A DNA stretch of 64,000 bases from Microglena sp. YARC (taxonomy: Eukaryota > Chlorophyta > Chlorophyceae > Chlamydomonadales > Chlamydomonadaceae). Each line of letters starts with the position of its first letter. The first letter of the stretch is position 1. Under the pieces are notes generated by a model, which ran no database searches, was not told the origin of the DNA, and was given only the letters and a program-made list of their open reading frames with translations. Location: assembly GCA_022414725.1 (NCBI GenBank), contig JAJSRW010001883.1:1-64000 (forward strand), in the 5' to 3' direction. Shown here piece after piece: positions 1-13,800 of this stretch. A program made the position numbers and the translations under genes.

Positions 1-3000
1 AACCGTATGGGTAGTGGCATGATGTAGAAACAGTTCGACACCACACGGCACTGTTACCAGGGAGATGACGGGCATCATTCACACACCTGATTTGTTGCAA
101 TCCAAACCGTATGGGTAGTGGTATGATGTAGAAACGTGTTCGACACCACACGGGCACTGTTACAGGGAGATGACGGGCATCATTCACCACACCTGATTTG
201 TTTGCCCAATCCAAACCGTATGGGTAGTGGGATGAGCTAGAAACACGTGTTCGACAACCACACGCACTGTACAGAGATGACGGCATCATGTCACACACCG
301 ATTTGTTGCAGAATCCAACGTATGGGTAGGATGATGAGAACAGGTTCGACACCATACGGCACTGTACAGGGAGATGACGGCATCCATGCACACACCTGAA
401 TGTTGCCAAATCCCAAACCGTATGGGTAGTGGATGATGTAGAAACAGTGTTCGACACCACACGGCACTGTACAGGAGATGACGGCATCTCTCACACACCT
501 GATGTGCAATCCAAACCTATGGTAGTGGATGATGTAGAAACAGTGTTCGACACCACACGCACTGGAACAGGGAGATGACGGGCATCATTCACACACCTGA
601 TTTTGTTGGCAATTCCCAAAAAACGTAGGGGTAGTGGATGATGTAGAAACAGTGTTCGACACCCACACGCACTTACAGGAGATGACGCGCATCATTCCAC
701 ACACCGGATGTGCAATCCAAACCGTATGGGTAGTGATGATGTAAGAAACAGTGTTCGACACCACCACGCACTGTACAGGAGATGACGGGCATCATTCACA
801 ACTGATTGTTGCAATCCAAACCGTATGGGTAGTGGATTTTTGGGATTTGTAAACAGTGTTCGACACCACCACGGCCACTGTAACAGGAGATGACGGCATC
901 ATTCACACACCTGATTTTGCAATCCAAACCGTATGGAGTGGCATGATGTAGAACAGTGTTCACCACCACACGGCACTGTATAGGGAGATGACGGCATCAA
1001 TTCACACACCTGATTATGTTGCAATCCAAACCGCATGGAGTGGATGATGTATAAACAGTTTCGAACACCACACGGCACTGTACAGGAGATGACGGCGCAA
1101 ATCATTCACACACCTGATTGTGCAATCCCAACCGTATGGGTATGTGAGATGTAGAAACAGTGTTCACACCACACGGCACTGTACGAGGAGAGACGGGCAT
1201 CATTCACAACACCTATTGTTGCAATCCAAACCGTCATGGTTGGATGATGTAGAAACAGTGTTCGACACCACACCGGCACTGAACAGGGAAGATGACGGGC
1301 ATCATTCACACACCTGATTTGTTGCAAATCCAAAACCGTATGGGTAGTGGATTGATGTAGAAAACAGTGTTCGACACCACACGGCACTGTACAGGGAGAT
1401 GACGGCATTGCATCACCACACCTGATTTGTTGCAATCCAAAACCGTATGGTAGTGGATGATGTAGAAACAGTGTCGACACCACACGCACTGTAACAGGAG
1501 ATACGGGCATCATTCACACACCTGAGTTTGGTGCAATCCAAACCGTATGGTAGTTGGATGATGTAGAAAACAGTGTTCGACACCACACGGCACTGACAGG
1601 AGATCACGGCGCATCATTCACACACCTATTTGTTGCAATCCAAAACCCCCAAAAACCCCCTGTATGGTAGTGTGATGATGTAGAAACAGTGTTCGACACC
1701 ACACGGCACGTACAGGGAGATGACGGGCATCATTCACACACCTGATTTGTTGCAATCCAAACCGTATGGGTAGTGGATGATGTAAAACAGTGTTCGACAC
1801 CACACGGGCACTGTACAGGAATGACGGGCATCATTCACACACCTGATTTTTGCAATCCAACCGTAATGGAGGGATGATGTAGAAACAGTGTTCACACCAC
1901 ACGCACTGCACAGGGAGAGACGCATCATCACCACACCTGATTGTTGCCAATCCAAACCGTATGGGTGTGGATGAGTAGAAAAAACAGTGTTCGACACCAC
2001 ACGGCACTGTACAGGGAGATGACGGGCATCATTCACACACCTGATTTGTTGCAATCCAAACCGTAATGGGTAGTGGATGATGTAGAAACATGGTCGCACC
2101 ACACGGCACTTACAGGGAGATGACGGGCATCATCACACACCTGATTTGTTGCAATCCAAACCGTATGGGTAGTGGATGATGTAGAAACAGTGTTCGACAC
2201 CACACGGCACTGTACAGGGAGATGACGGGCATCATTCACACACCTGATTTGTTGCAATCCAAAACCGTATGGTAGTGATGTGTAAGAAACAAGGGCGACC
2301 ACACACCCGCACTTTACAGGAGATGACGCATCATTCACACACCTGATTGTTGCATCCAAACCGTATGGCTATGATGATGTAGAAACATTTTTCGACACCA
2401 CCCACGGCACTTACAGAGATGACGGCATCATTCACACCACCTGATTCTTGCATCCAAACCGATGGGTAGTGGGATGTAGAAACAGTGTTTCGACACCACA
2501 CGGCACTGTTTACAGGAGATGACGGGCATCATTCACACACCTGATTGTTGCAAATCCAAACCGTATGGTAGTGGAATGATGAGAAAACAAGGTTCGACAC
2601 CGACACGCACTACAGGGAGATGACGGGCATCATTCACACACCTGATTTGTTGCAATCCAAACCGTATGGTAGGGATGATGTAGAACAGGTTCGACACCAC
2701 ACGGCACTGTACAGGCCAGAGACGGCATCATTCACACACCTGATTTGTTGCAATCCAAACCGTATGGGTAGTGGATGATGTAATAAAACAGTGTTCGGAC
2801 ACACACGGCACTGTAACAGGAGATGACGGGCATCATTCACCACACCTGATTGTTGCAAGCCAAAACCGTATGGTAGTGATGATGTAGAAACAGTGTTCGA
2901 CACCACACGGCATCTGTTACAGAGATGACGAGCATCATTCAACACCTGATTTGTGCCAATCCAAACCGTATGGGTAGTGGATGATGTAGAAACAGTGGTC

Positions 3001-3890
3001 ACACCACACCCCCCCACCCACCCCAATCCCCCCACCAATCACTGTACAGGGATGACGGCATTCAATCACACACCTGATTTGTTGCAATCCAAACCGTATG
3101 GGTAGTGGATGATGTAGAAACAGTGTTCGACACCACACGGCACTGTACAGAGATGACGGCATCATTCACACACGCTGATTTGTTGCAATCCAAACCGTAT
3201 GGTAGTGGATATGTAGAAACAGTGCGACACCACACGCACTGTACAGGGAGATGACGGGCATCATTCACACCACCTGATTGTTGCAATCCAAAACCGTATG
3301 GGTAGTGGATGATGTAAAACAGTGTTCGACACCACACGGCACTGTACAGGGAGATGACGGGCATCATTCACACACCTGATTTGTTGCAATCCAAACCGTA
3401 TGGTAGTGGATATGTAATACAGTGTTCGACACCACACGCACTGTACAGGGAAGATGACGGGCATCATTTCACACACCTGATTTGTTGCAATCCAAAACCG
3501 TATGGTAGTGGATGATGTAGAAACAGTGTTCGACACCACACGGGCACTGTACAGGGAGATGACGGGCATCATTCACACACCTGATTTGTTGCAATCCAAA
3601 CCGTATGGGTAGTGGATTTGACTGTAGAAAAACAGGTTCGACACCACACGCCTGTACAGGGAGATGACGGGCATCATTCACACACCTGATTTTGCTAAGT
3701 CCAAACCGTTATGCGGTAGGGATGATGTAGAAAACAGTGGTTCGACACCATCACCGGCACTGTACAGGGAGATGGACGGCATCATTCACACCACCTGATT
3801 GTTGCAATCAAAACCGTATGGGTAGTGATGACTGTAGAACAGTGTCGACACCACTCGCACTGTACAGGGAGATATGAGGCGGCCAGCTCA
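1..3890 (-). repeat. About 39-copy array of a ~100-bp unit carrying a GT95 exon
   Basis: About 39 imperfect head-to-tail units of 96-108 bp, recognisable on the plus strand by AACCGTATGGGTAGTGGATG. Read on the minus strand each unit has a pyrimidine-rich tract ending CCCTGTACAG, a coding-like stretch giving FYIIHYPYGLDCNKSG, and then GTGTGTG. This is acceptor, exon and donor layout. The peptide matches the [16 protein letters not shown] end of gene A's exon at 4700-4878 and the [18 protein letters not shown] end of gene B's exon at 55067-55250, so the array is an amplified exon lying downstream of the gene A exon. Units differ mostly by one-base indels, which break many frames. The array continues past the left edge. 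Whether any unit is spliced in cannot be told from sequence. Confidence 0.85.
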
Positions 3891-4699
3891 CTCACCTGAT
3901 ATGTCATCCGACCTGCAGGTGTAGGTCGAGTAGTAGAAACAGTGCTTCGACACCACAAGGAAAACCCAATTCACTCACCTATTTGTTGTAATCCAACCCG
4001 CAAGTGTAGGAAGATGATGTAGAAGGGCTTGTTTAGGCGCGCCCTCATACAATGTTCCACCACACGCACTGTAGCTTGAAGTGAAGATGTAGAACATTGT
4101 TCCCCACCACACGCGCACTGTACAGGAGAGAGGCTCAATCATCACCTTGATTTGATGTCATCCGAACCTGCAGGTGTAGTGGTCGATATAGTAAACAGGT
4201 TCGACACCACACGGCAAGCTCAATTCACTCACCTGATTGTTGTAATCCGACCCCAAGTGTAAGTGGACGATGTAGAAGGACTTTTCACTCGCTCCTCATT
4301 ACAAAGTCCCATTTGTCGTAATCCAACCCGTAGTGTAGTGGATATAGTAGAAGGGCTTGTTAGCCGGCTCCTCATATCAGTTCCCCACCACATGCACTGT
4401 ACAGAGATGAATGCCAGCTCACTACACTTACCTGATATTTCTGTAATCCAAACGTAGTTTGTAAAAAAAGTGGGAATGACTAAGAAGGGCTTGCCAGCCA
4501 CGCCTAATACAATGTGCCCACCACATGGCCACTGTACCAGAGATGAGGTGCCTGCATAATGCACTCAACCTGATTTGTTGTAATCCAACCCGTACGAGAT
4601 ATTGTGATATAGACATTCTTGCAGCCGTTCCTCATACCAAATATTCCCCACCACATGGGCACTGTACAGGGAGAGAGGTGCCCGCTCACTAACACTCAC
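3891..4699 (-). repeat. Degenerate older units of the same exon array
   Basis: About eight more diverged and more widely spaced units bridge the regular array and the exon at 4700-4878. On the minus strand they keep a longer exon piece, roughly [15 protein letters not shown] then YGLDYNKSG, followed by GTGAGTG donor-like sequence. They are closer to the parent exon than the regular units are. This suggests growth from the exon outward, with the homogeneous units the youngest. Confidence 0.7.
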
Positions 4700-4878
4700 C
4701 TATTTGTTGTAATCCAAACCGTAGGTGTAGTGGATGATATAGAAGGGCTTGTTAGCTCGCTCCTCATACGAGGTGTCGTAGGGGCTAGCATAAGATGCGG
4801 AAGTAGGTGCTACCTCTTGAGCCGACTATGAAAGGCAAGCCATAGCAAACCATTACATCTCCTGCACCCAGCCCATTC
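4700..4878 (-). CDS. HPAT: Gene A exon 6 (GT95, WGWVQEMYGFAMA to YTYGLDYNK)
   Basis: Minus strand, bounded by a CACACAG acceptor and a GTGAGTG donor. With one-base corrections it reads EWGWVQEMYGFAMA, then a loop, [10 protein letters not shown] and [13 protein letters not shown], matching gene B exon 55067-55250 along its length (179 versus 184 bp). The serine codon just before the donor has lost a base, so AAATCAG became AAATAG and reads as a stop. There are two more indels in the first third. In the family this stretch holds the conserved GW-EMY and IHYTYG-DY motifs. Confidence 0.7.
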
Positions 4879-7800
4879 CTGTGTGGGTGGTTGGTCAGCT
4901 GTAGGGGTGGAGAGTGGGAGTAGACTGGGTGGGAGGTAGGAGGGTGGGTGGTTGTGATGCCGACTTATGAAAGCAGCCATAGCAAAGCCATACCATCTCC
5001 TTTGCACCCAGCCCCATTCCTTGTAGAGTTGGTGGTTGGATAGGTGGTTGGGTTGGTTCAAGCATATGGCGTGAGGTAAGTGGGGGGGGGGGGGGGGGGC
5101 CTGGGCCGACCATGAAAGCAAAGCCATAGTGAAGCCATGCACTCCTACCCTCCGCCCGCCCCCCCCCCCCCCTCCCCGCCCCCCCAGTCACAAAAACCTG
5201 TCCCGCCTTACCCTTGAACACCACTTACAGCCACATTTTACGGACACAAGCATGATTTTCTTTACACCCAATCTAGCATCACACACTGACTGCGGATACC
5301 TAGCCCATCAAGCCCCCCCACCACCACCACCCAACACACACACCATACCCCCCGTTTCAAGCACCTTGTCAGCTGGCCTCATCCTTCAATAACATTGGAC
5401 AGCCACAATATGCCACAAAGCATGCATTCTTCTCGTCATCTAGCATCATCCACAAACTGGACTGCTGATACCTATCTAACAAGCCCCCCCCCCACCACCA
5501 CCACCAACCACACACATTACCCCCTCAAGCACCTTGTCAAGCTGCCTCATCCTTCAAACATTGGCAGTACAATATGCCACAAAGGCATGATCTTCTTCTC
5601 GTCATCTAGCATCATGCCACACTGGACTGCTGATACTAGCTAACCAAAGCCCCCACCCCCCCACACAGACACATACCCCCCCAAACACAACAACAAACTC
5701 TCTCCTCACACACACACACACTACCCCCCCTTCACGCACCGTTGTAGCTTCCTTATCCCTTGAATACATTACAGGCACATTATCCACACAGCACGATCTC
5801 TTTTCGCCCCTCATCTACGTCATCCACACTGGACTGCTGATACCTAGCATCAAGCCCCCCCCCCCCCCCCCCAACACACACACCACACAACACACACACA
5901 TACCCCCAATTTCACGCACTTAGCTGCCTATCCTGAATACATTGACAGTCACATTAGCCACACAGGCATGATCTTCTTTATATCACCTACGTCATTCCAC
6001 ATGGACTGTTGCCCATAGGGTAGAACCTGCTCAAGCTCCCTTGTAGTGGTTTATACCCGTGGCCTGCAGGGTTAGTTTAGGAGTTTAGGGTTTGGGCCCA
6101 TAGGAAGACTTGCTCTTAGCTCCCCTGTAATGGTTATGCCCGTGCGCATGTGTTAGGTGTACAGTTTAGGGCTTAGTTTGCCCAGAGAAGACTTTCGCAA
6201 GCTCTCTTGTGTGGTTTATGCCTTGTGCTGCAAGGTTTAGGTGTAGGGTTGAGGCTTAGGGTTTTCCCGTAAAGAAACACTTGACTCAAGCCTCTTGTCG
6301 TGCGTTATGCCCGTGCTGCCTACAGGGTGTAGAAGGTGTTGGGCTTAGGCTTAGGGCTAGCCCGTAAGGAAGACTCTGCTCAAACATCTCTTGTAGGGTT
6401 AGCCCGTGTGCCAGCAGGGTTTAGGGTTTAGGTTTAGGGTCTAGGGCTTGGGTTTTTCCCCATAAGAAGCACTTCGCCGCAAGCTCCCCTTGTAGTGTAT
6501 GCCTGTGTTGCCTGTTAGGGTTAGGTGTACAGTTTAGGGCTCCAGGGTTTGCCATAGGATGACTTGCTCAAGCTCCCTTTGTAGTGGGTTATGCCTGTGG
6601 CCTTGCAAGGTTTAGGGTGTAGGGTTGGAAGGCTTAGTTTTCCCATTAAGTCGACTTGGCTCAAGCTCTCTTGTAGTGGTTATGCCCGTGTCGCCTACAG
6701 GGCTTTAGGGTGAGGTTTTAGGGCTAGTTTTGCGCGTAGGAAAAGACTGCTCAAGCTCTCTTTTACTGGTTAGTCCCCATGTGCCTGCAGGTTTAGGGCT
6801 TACAATTTGCCCATAAGAGAACTTGCCTCAAGCTCATCACGTATTATGGCCGTGTGCCCCTGTACTTCAACAAGATCCTCTGTACCTCAACAATCATTAC
6901 ATTCTCAACAACCCCCAAATATTCTCCTTCTGTACCCCTGACCCTACCTCCACTGTATCTCTTGACATTCAAACACAGCTGAGAAAGCCCACACTTCTAC
7001 TTCCGACCCTCTTTTTTATATACTAGCTCTGCGTACCTTGACTCGAAACACAATGGACAAACCCACACGTGACACCTATGTACCCATTACATATACTTAT
7101 CTACTTACTATCCGCAGTTATAGCTCAGCGTACCGTACTCTGACTGTCAAACACGGGAAAAACACGCATTTACTTACGACCCCCATTTATAAGCTAGATC
7201 CTGCGTACCTCTCGACTTTGAACACAATGGACAAACCCACACTACACCTATGTACCCCCTTATATAAGCTGTATAATTACTATCCCCCTTTATACACTCA
7301 TGCGTATATACCTCTGACTTCAATCAGAGTGACAAACCCGCACTTCTACTAACGACCCATTTTACTAAGCTAGCCTCCTTGTACCTTGACTTTTGAAACA
7401 CAATGGGCAAACCCACACCAAATATATGCAACCCCTTGAGGTCGTTCACACGGGACTGGTTTGGTTTTGGGTTTGGTTTGACGTTAACCTGCTGCGTCAG
7501 AGGGGGTTAGCCGAAGGTTAGCCGAGATTAGCCCAAACCCGCCCAACCCTGAATTCCGTCGAAACGGCATTCCAAGCTTCTTGTCAGTTGGGAAAGTTTG
7601 AAAATTTTGAATTGCCGATCAGCAGCAGGAGCGCTCAAATCAAGCAGGCTCTGGCGATAATGTGAGGAAGGCGGAAACTGCATCTCCTCAAACTGCGCAT
7701 CACGCTGCTGCATGCTGCTGCTGCTGCATCTCATGCTGGCGTGGATCTGCAGGTGGCGCCCATCTATCGGACCCCTCCATACAGCGCAGTGAATATCATA

Positions 7801-10800
7801 GATGGGCGAAAGGGCAGGACGGTTTCCGAGACAAGTGCGGTGAAGGAAATGCGGCAAAATGTATCGCAACAGAAACAACGAAAAAGCACGGTGTGCGACA
7901 CAACTATAAATCATAACCCAAACGTGTTCTGGTGTGAGTGGTGTTGTGGGGGGGGCACCGTTTTGGTTTGGTTTTCGTTAGCATTTGGTTAACTAAATTT
8001 GACCCCAAACCGTTCAACATTTTTCCCGTGTGAACGAAAAAAGTTTGGATGACGACAGAAACGCCCAAACACCCCTAAACCCAAACCCAAACAGTCCCGT
8101 AACGTGGAACGACTCTTATATAAGCTCATATGTCTAATTACTATTCCCCTTTTATAAGCTAGCTCTGTGTGACTTTTACTTCGAATACAGTTGACAAACC
8201 CACACTACGCCTATGTACCTCTTCTATAAGCTCATGTGTCTAATTACTATCTCCTTTTGTAAGCTCCTGCGTACCGTTCTCTTGACTTCGGAACACAGGG
8301 GAAAACCTGCGACTTTTTACTTACCAAACCCTATTTATGTACTAGCTTCCTGTGTACTCTCGACTTTGATATAGTGGGCAAACCCACACTACCACCTATG
8401 TACCTCTTCTATAAGCTCCTGTGTCTAATTAAGAATCCCTTTTTATAAGCTCGTGTGCGTACCGTACCTCTTGACTTCGAATACACTGGACAAACCCACA
8501 CTACTACTAACAACCCCCTTTTTATAAGCCCCCCTTTTTATATACTAGCTTCTGCGTATCTCTCGACTTTGTACACAATGAGCAAATCCACACTACACCT
8601 ATGTAGCCCCTTATATAAGCTATCTAATTACTATCCCCTTTTACAAGCTCATACGAACTGTACCTCTTGACGTGCGGTACGCTCTTGGGGTCTGTGGCGA
8701 CCACGTAGAAGAAGGGGAAGGCTGCTGGAACGTCCCCCTTCATGAAGTTTGGCAGGGGATGTATGATGATGTGATCCGGTTCAGACATGAAGATGTATTT
8801 TTCAGGGACCTGCACCATTGTTTTTTCGAAGGTGTGATTTAGGGGGAAGTGCAACTACCTAGAAGAAGGGGAAGGCTGCTGGAACATCCCCCTTCATGAA
8901 GTCTGGCAGCGGATGGATGATGATGTGATCCGGTTCAGACATGAAGGTGTATTTTTCAGGGACCTGCACCACAAGTAGATGTACTTTTCAGACATGATAG
9001 GTGTATTTTTTCAGGGACCCTTCACCATTTAATGTAGTTTGGCAGCGGGTGGATGATGATGTGATCCGATTCAGACATGAAGGTGTATTTTTCAGGGACC
9101 TGCACCACAAGTAGATGTACTTTTCAGACATTAAGGTGTATTTTTGTCAGGGACCTTCACCATTTAATGTAGTTGGGCAGCGGATGGATGATGATGTGAT
9201 CCAATTCAGACACGGAGATGTATTTTTCAGGGACCTGCACCACAAGAAGCTGTACTTTTCAGACATGAGGGTGTAATTTTCAGCGACCATCACCACTTCA
9301 TGTAGTTGGGCAGCGGGTGGATGATGATGTGATCCGATGTTTTTTGTTTGTTTCAGGCATGAAGATGTATTTCTCAGACATGATAGTGTATTTGTCAGGG
9401 ACCTTCACCACTTCATGAAATTAGGCAGCGGGTGGATGATGATGTGGTTTGGTTCAGACATGAAATGTATTCTTCAGGGACCTGCACCACACGAAGATGT
9501 ACTTTTCAGACATGAAGGTGTATTTTTCTGCGACCTGCACTAAGGTTTGCTTGAAGGGGTGATTTAAGGGAAAGTGCAACTATCATGAAATTAAATTAAA
9601 TTACATCTCTGGGTGCAAAAATTAAAATTCAATTTAATTCAAATTACATTTCGGGATGTAAAACTTTAAAAATCGATTCAAACTAAATTAAACTTCATGA
9701 TGAAAAAAATTAAAATTCCTAAGAAAAAACCTGACCTGCACGCACTTGTGTGGGTGTGGTTTGGTTTAATTTGGTTTGGTTTAATTTGGTTTGGGTTCAC
9801 TTGGATTGATTTGGTTTGGTTGGTTTGTGGTTGGGTTGGATTTACTTGGACTGGTATCACCCTCTCCCTACAAAACCTGACCTGCACGATCTTGATCCAC
9901 TCTACGAAGGCGAAAGGTCGATTCAGCACTACGTAGGACCGATGGGGCAACTAACACTCTCCGACAGGGGGTCCACCACGATGGTGGGAATCTCAATCCA
10001 TCAGTTGGTCTGTGCCACCCGAGTGAGCAACCGGAATGAAGCCCCCCCATGTTCACAGTTGGGTCCCAGTTGCTGTCTGCACTGAGCCCGCATCTTCTTG
10101 TAGTGGTAGTAGTGAGTGCGCATGGACCACTCCACACCTCTGCCCTGGAATGAGGTGATGGTGTGGAAGGGCTTGGGCGTGGGCTCTCTTTCAAATTTGA
10201 GGGCGACGATGTTTTCGGCAGATCGGACTGACTCTTCCCAGGCTAGGTGGACATAATTCCTTGCTGCAAGGTCTGGAGTGGAGGAGGTGATGGAGGGGTT
10301 TGGTGGTGTTTTGGTTTGGGTGGATGGTTGGTGTGGAGGTAGGTGGGAAGTGGGGGGTTTGCAGAATTAGGGGGTGGGAGTGGGGGGATTAGGCATTAGG
10401 GGGGGGGAGTGGGGGAGGCGTGGGGAGGTAGGGGGGGTGGGGAGTGAGTCGTGGAGGTGAGTGGAGAGTTAGGTGGGAAGTTGGGGGTGGGGGAGCTAAG
10501 AATTGTGTGGTGCACATATTTCTTGCTGCAAGGTCTGGAGGGTGAAGTGGAGAGAGTGATGGAGAAGTTGATGGTGGAGTTGGATGGGGAGTGGGGGGGG
10601 TGGGAAGTTCCGGGAGTGGGGTGAAGAATGGAAAGTTGGTCAATGCATGAGTGATGTGGAGGTGATGAGGTGACAGGACAACAGGTTAATCTGGGGGGTC
10701 CCACCCCCCAGGACAGCAGGACAGGGGGGCTCCGCCAAATTGAACCTGCGTGACTAATGCATGGAATTCTGAAGACATGTGTATACTTGAGGAGCATGGT

Positions 10801-13800
10801 GGGCCATGATCACAACCACCATCACCATCATCACCATCATCACCACCACCATCATCACCCACCACCATCACCACCCACCATAAACCACCACCATAATCAC
10901 CACCACCACCACCACCATCACCACCCACCATCATCACCACCACCATCACCACCACCATCCACCACCACCACCACCATCAACCAACCACCACCACCACCCC
11001 ACCATCACCACACCCATCCCACCCACCACACATCACACCACCACCCATCCACCATCATCACACATCACACCATCAAACACCACCACACCACATAAAACAC
11101 CACATCACCACCACCACTCACCACCACCACCACCACCACCACCACCACCATCACCACCACCATCATCACCACCACCCACCATTCATGCACCACCACTTTT
11201 TTTCCAAAAACCATCACCCAATCACCATCATCACCACCACCATCATCACCACCACCCACCATCACCACCACCACCACCACCATCATCCACCACCACCATC
11301 ATCACCACCACCATCACCACCAACCACCATCACATCACCCAATCATCACCACCACCATCCACCACCATCACCACCATCATCAATCACCACCACCATCATC
11401 ACCACCATCCACCATCCACCACCACATCACCACCACCAGTTCATCACCACCACCATCACCACCACCACCACCACCATCAATCCACCACCACCACCATCAT
11501 CCACCACCACCACCACCATCATCATCCACACCATCATCACCACCAATCACCATCCATCACCACCATCACCACCACCATCACACCACCACCATCACCATCA
11601 TCACCCACCACCACCACCATACCACCACCATCACCACCACCATCATCACCACCACCACCACCATCACCACCCACCATCAATCACCACCCACCATCACCAC
11701 CCCACCACCATCATCACCACCATCATCACCACCACCAACCATCACCACATCATCATCACACCACCACACCACCACCATCACCACCACCATCATCACCACA
11801 CCACATCACCACCACCTCATCATCCCACACATCACCACCACCACCAATCATCACCACCATCCATCATCACCACCATCACACCACATCGACCATCACACAC
11901 CACCATCATCACCACCACCACCACCACCATCCATCATCACACCCACCATCCCACCCCATCACCATCACCACCATCATCCACCACCACAATCACCATCACC
12001 ACCACCACCATCATCACCACCACCGATCATCACCACCACCACCACGCATCATCACCACAGTCCACCACCACCATCACACCACATCACCATCACCACCACC
12101 ACCACCACCATCACCACCCATCACCGCACCCACCACCACATCATCACCACCACCATCACCACCACCACCATCACTTACCCAACACCACCACCATCATCAC
12201 CATCTCACCACCATCACCACAACCATCACCACCACCATCACCACCACCATCACATCATCAACAGCCATCACCACCATCATCACCACCACCATCACCACCA
12301 TCACCACCACCATCACACCATCATCACCACCACCAGTCCCATCACCATCATCACCACCACCATCATCACCTACCACCATCAACCACTACCTCACCACCAT
12401 TCACCACCACCATCCATCACACTCACCACCACATCCATCCCACCCACCATCATCATCCATCATCACCACCACCACCACCACCACCATCATCACCACCACC
12501 ACACCATTCCACCACCACCATCACCACCACCATCCAATCATCACCATCACCACCTACCATGACCACCACCATCACCACCATCATCACCACCACCACCTCT
12601 CAACACCACCCACACCATGTCACCTCACATCACATAAATGCACCACCATCACCATCACCACGCATCACCACCACCATCATCCCCACCATCAACCACCACC
12701 ATCATCACCACCACCACCGATCATCACCACACCACCATCACTCACCACCACCACCATCAACCATTCACCACCACACACCACCAATCACCAAAAAACCCCA
12801 TCATCACCACCCCACATCACCAACCATCAGACCATCACCAGACCACCTCACCACCATCCATCATGCACCCACCACCATCATCACCACCATCATCCCATCA
12901 CCACCATCATCATCACCATCATCACCACCACCATCACATATCATCACCCACCACCATCACCACCATCACCACACCATTAATCCACCATCATTCACCACCA
13001 CCATCACCACCATCACACCACCATCACCAATCACCACCACCCATCACCACCACCATCACCACCATCACCATCACCACCATCACACACACCATCATCACCA
13101 CCAGTCCATCCCCATCACCACCACCATCACACCACCACCACCGATCACCATCACCACCATCACCACCACGCACCCACCATCCACCACCCACCAAACACAC
13201 CACCATCATCACCCACCACCATCAATCACCACCATCACCACCATCACACATCACCACCACCACCATCACCACCACATCACCAACCATCAATCACCACCAC
13301 CATCACACCACCCACACCCACCATCATCACCACCACCACCCATCACCACCATCCACCACCACCACCATCACCAACCTCACCACCACCACCACCATCACCA
13401 CCACCATCTCACCATACCACCACCACCAGTCACCACCATCATCACATTCCACCACCACCATCACCCCACCACCACCATCCCACCACCACCATCATCCACC
13501 ACCACATCACCACCACCACACCATCACCTCACCACCACCACCATCACCACCACATCATCACCATCCATTACCACCACCACCACCACCACCATCACCATCA
13601 TCCACCATCATTCACCACATCCACCACCATTACACCACCACCACCATCATCACCATCAATCACCAACACACCACCATCACCACCACACCACCACCCACCA
13701 CACACCACACACCAACCACCAATTCCACACCACCACCACCACCATCACCATCATCACCCACCACCATCATCACCACCATCACCACACCCACCACCAGCCA

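Noticed and set aside
1..3890. CRISPR-like or regularly spaced array
   Set aside because: Units are ~100 bp with no unique spacers; the whole unit repeats. The content is a splice-flanked exon in a eukaryotic gene.
6040..6845. Chromosome end (telomere)
   Set aside because: TTTAGGG-like strings are short, degenerate and embedded in exon-derived units with sequence continuing on both sides.
7528..7916. 128-codon minus-strand and 84-codon plus-strand frames as genes
   Set aside because: Inside a non-autonomous transposon, overlapping one another on opposite strands, with no recognisable domain.
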